Source: Streptomyces sp. V1I1 (lineage in GTDB: Bacteria > Actinomycetota > Actinomycetes > Streptomycetales > Streptomycetaceae). From it: a stretch of 64,000 bases of DNA. Below, one piece after another: positions 62,069 to 64,000 of this stretch. The notes under the pieces are model-generated. The model worked only from the letters and a program-made list of their open reading frames with translations, did no database searches and had not been told where the DNA came from. Made by a program: the position numbers and the translations under genes. The stretch spans positions 2,784,501 to 2,848,500 of the forward strand of contig NZ_JAUSZH010000001.1 in the NCBI RefSeq assembly GCF_030817355.1, written 5' to 3'. Each line of letters begins with the position of its first letter. Within the stretch, counting starts at the first letter, position 1.

Positions 62069-62654
62069 CGGCAGCGAGTACGGGCTGAGCGAACGCGGCG
62101 AGCCGAAGGAGCGCATGCCGTCCGGGGCGAGCGCCGCGCCGCGTCACCGGGTCCGGCTCGACCAGCCGCGCGCGCCACGGCGCAGTCTGCTGCCGGAGTA
62201 CGACCCCGAGGCCTTCGGCCGGTTCTCGGAGCGGATCGCCCGCTTCATCGGAACCGGACGGTTCCTCGTCTGGATGACGTTGATCATCATCCTGTGGGTC
62301 GTCTGGAACATCTTCGCGCCCAGGGATCTGCGCTTCGACGAGTACCCGTTCATTTTTCTGACGCTGATGCTGTCGCTCCAGGCCTCGTACGCCGCCCCGC
62401 TGATCCTGCTGGCACAGAACCGGCAGGCCGACCGGGACCGGGTCACACAGGAGCAGGAACGCAAGCAGAACGAGCGCTCCATCGCGGACACGGAGTATCT
62501 GACCCGGGAGATTGCGGCGCTGCGGATGGGTCTCGGCGAGGTCGCCACCAGGGACTGGATCCGCTCCGAGTTCCAGGATCTGATGACGGAGATGGACGAC
62601 CGGCGTCTATTCCCGCAAGACACCTCCCGCGGGCGTGATGAAGGCGACCGCTGA
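62061..62654 (+). CDS. DUF1003 family membrane protein
   Basis: This 197-aa protein has the DUF1003 pattern: two transmembrane helices (GRFLVWMTLIIILWVVWNIF, DEYPFIFLTLMLSLQASYAA) and the conserved ILLAQNRQADRDRVTQEQER segment followed by a cytoplasmic coil. The N-terminal 55 residues are polar and extra. Function not established. Translation overlaps the MgtE-N/CBS gene by 8 bp, so the two form a functional pair by inference. Mrp follows after 44 bp. Confidence 0.93.
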   Translation: MGSGSEYGLSERGEPKERMPSGASAAPRHRVRLDQPRAPRRSLLPEYDPEAFGRFSERIARFIGTGRFLVWMTLIIILWVVWNIFAPRDLRFDEYPFIFLTLMLSLQASYAAPLILLAQNRQADRDRVTQEQERKQNERSIADTEYLTREIAALRMGLGEVATRDWIRSEFQDLMTEMDDRRLFPQDTSRGRDEGDR

Positions 62655-62698
62655 CCGCCCTTTCCGGGGGTGGGCGTCAGCGCCGTACCATCGTCCGT

Positions 62699-63832
62699 AT
62701 GGCTACGGAAGACGCGGTGCTTGAAGCACTGGCGACGGTGAACGACCCCGAGATCCACAAACCGATTACCGAACTCGGCATGGTCAAATCGGTCGGGATC
62801 GGGGCGGACGGTGCGGTCGCCGTCACGGTGTATCTCACCGTCTCCGGCTGCCCGATGCGCGAGACGATCACCAAGAACGTGACCGACGCGGTCGCGCGCG
62901 TAGACGGCGTCACGCGCGTCGACGTCACGCTGGACGTGATGAGCGACGAGCAGCGCAAGAACCTCGCGAGCTCGCTGCGCGGCGGGACCGCCGAGCGCGA
63001 GGTGCCCTTCGCCAAGCCCGGCTCTCTGACCCGCGTCTACGCGGTCGCCTCCGGCAAGGGCGGCGTCGGCAAGTCCTCCGTCACCGTGAACCTGGCGGCG
63101 GCGATGGCGGCCGACGGGCTGAAGGTCGGCGTCGTCGACGCCGACATCTACGGACACAGCGTGCCGCGGATGCTGGGCGTGGACGGCCGTCCCACCCAGG
63201 TCGAGAACATGATCATGCCGCCGTCCGCGCACGGCGTGAGCGTGATCTCCATCGGCATGTTCACCCCGGGCAACGCCCCGGTGGTGTGGCGCGGGCCGAT
63301 GCTGCACCGCGCACTCCAGCAGTTCCTCGCGGACGTGTACTGGGGCGACTTGGACGTGCTGCTGCTCGATCTGCCGCCGGGCACCGGCGACATCGCGATC
63401 TCGGTGGCGCAGCTGGTGCCGAACGCCGAGATCCTGGTGGTCACCACCCCGCAGCAGGCCGCGGCCGAGGTCGCCGAGCGGGCCGGCTCCATCGCCGTAC
63501 AGACGCATCAGAAGATCGTCGGCGTCGTCGAGAACATGTCGGGTCTGCCGTGCCCGCACTGCGACGAGATGGTCGACGTATTCGGCTCGGGCGGCGGCCA
63601 GCGGGTCGCCGAGGGGCTGACGAAGACGACCGGTGCGAACGTGCCGGTGCTGGGCTCCATCCCGATCGACGTACGGCTGCGCGAAGGCGGCGACGAGGGT
63701 AAGCCGGTCGTCCTGACCGACCCGGACTCACCGGCGGGCGCGGCGCTGCGGGCCATCGCGGGCAAGCTGGGGGGCCGTCAGCGCGGCCTGTCGGGCATGT
63801 CGCTGGGAATCACCCCGCGCAACAAGTTCTAG
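62699..63832 (+). CDS. mrp: Mrp/NBP35-type iron-sulfur carrier ATPase
   Basis: This 377-aa P-loop ATPase acts as a scaffold or carrier for iron-sulfur clusters. The N-terminal 95 residues are a MIP18/DUF59 domain (VNDPEIHKPITELGMVKSV, SGCPMRETI). The deviant Walker A is ASGKGGVGKSSVTVNLAAA, with switch motifs VVDADIYGHSVPRML and LLLDLPPGTGD. The bridging CxxC of Mrp is GLPCPHCDEMVD. ATG at 62699. It follows DUF1003, and a hairpin follows at 63847. Confidence 0.94.
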   Translation: MATEDAVLEALATVNDPEIHKPITELGMVKSVGIGADGAVAVTVYLTVSGCPMRETITKNVTDAVARVDGVTRVDVTLDVMSDEQRKNLASSLRGGTAEREVPFAKPGSLTRVYAVASGKGGVGKSSVTVNLAAAMAADGLKVGVVDADIYGHSVPRMLGVDGRPTQVENMIMPPSAHGVSVISIGMFTPGNAPVVWRGPMLHRALQQFLADVYWGDLDVLLLDLPPGTGDIAISVAQLVPNAEILVVTTPQQAAAEVAERAGSIAVQTHQKIVGVVENMSGLPCPHCDEMVDVFGSGGGQRVAEGLTKTTGANVPVLGSIPIDVRLREGGDEGKPVVLTDPDSPAGAALRAIAGKLGGRQRGLSGMSLGITPRNKF

Positions 63833-63846
63833 GCGGCTTGCCACCG

Positions 63847-63884
63847 ATCGCCGGACGGGCTGGAAATCAAGCCCGTCCGGCGAT
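63847..63884. terminator. Terminator after mrp, related to the dispersed repeat
   Basis: ATCGCCGGACGGGCT (63847-63861) pairs with 63870-63884 in a perfect 15-bp stem around GGAAATCA. Its sequence is the head module of the dispersed repeats at 52013 and 59704. Confidence 0.85.
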
Positions 63885-63935
63885 TGAGGACGAACCGGCT
63901 GCCGGACGGCCCCGGCAGCCATCGCGGTCACCGCA

Positions 63936-64000
63936 CTAGACGTACGCGCCGAGATCCTGGACCGCCGAGAAGCCCAGCCCGTACGCGCTCATCCCACGCC
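63936..64000 (-). CDS. C-terminal end of a gene running off the window
   Basis: On the minus strand a frame is open from the window edge to TAG at 63936-63938 and ends GLGFSAVQDLGAYV. The tail is too short to assign to a family, and the rest lies beyond 64000. Confidence 0.4.
   Translation of the reverse strand, partial: RGMSAYGLGFSAVQDLGAYV

Overview
The window is a high-GC chromosomal segment of a Streptomyces or close relative. The evidence is the third-position GC bias, frequent GTG starts, a WhiB7-type regulator, a mycoredoxin, a perfect sigma-R type promoter, PPA1309, UPF0182, DUF3107 and DUF3152 families, and dispersed GC-rich intergenic palindromes. There is no phage, transposase, CRISPR array or rRNA. 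One initiator tRNA gene lies at the left end.

The layout follows an actinobacterial backbone. From memory, its gene order resembles M. tuberculosis Rv3193c to Rv3211: UPF0182 (351-3251), PDZ/Lon-like protease (4289-5377), zinc-metalloprotease-like protein (7661-9106), AarF/ABC1 kinase (14951-16315), wblC/whiB7 (17005-17373), uvrD2 (18038-20212), mycoredoxin (20427-20669), nudC (20682-21647), AdnB-like and AdnA-like helicase-nucleases (23094-31025), an MGMT-like protein (31184-31504), moeZ (37994-39172), DUF3152 (44459-45829), TetR (47300-47941), DUF3107, a ferritin-like protein and a DEAD-box helicase (49978-51873). The right third holds a second conserved block: NYN nuclease, MarC, PHP phosphatase, SUFU, CorA, MgtE-N/CBS, DUF1003 and Mrp.

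Other genes interrupt this backbone. A TerD-AIM24 fusion is followed by two AIM24 genes (9700-12771). An orphan ThiF/cyclodehydratase-like E1 protein is at 13740. A flippase-kinase-like membrane protein is at 31733, followed by two tandem secreted alpha/beta-hydrolase peptidases. The most interesting insert is a four-gene operon (39236-43891) between moeZ and DUF3152. It encodes a PelF-like glycosyltransferase, a polytopic membrane protein, a sugar-nucleotide epimerase-like SDR and a spherulin-4-like protein. It looks like a reduced Pel/galactosaminogalactan-type glycan system, and a relic of an ABC permease gene lies at its upstream edge.

Regulation is unusually readable around wblC. An AT-rich promoter, a translated 108-codon upstream ORF with a strong ribosome-binding site, a hairpin over its stop codon and a U-rich terminator precede the gene, as expected for antibiotic-responsive attenuation. 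A coupled basic protein follows with an ATGA overlap. Two neighbouring genes, the AdnA-like gene and the MGMT-like gene, each appear to carry a one-base insertion. These could be real lesions or sequence errors. Several convergent pairs are separated by strong bidirectional terminators or tandem repeats.
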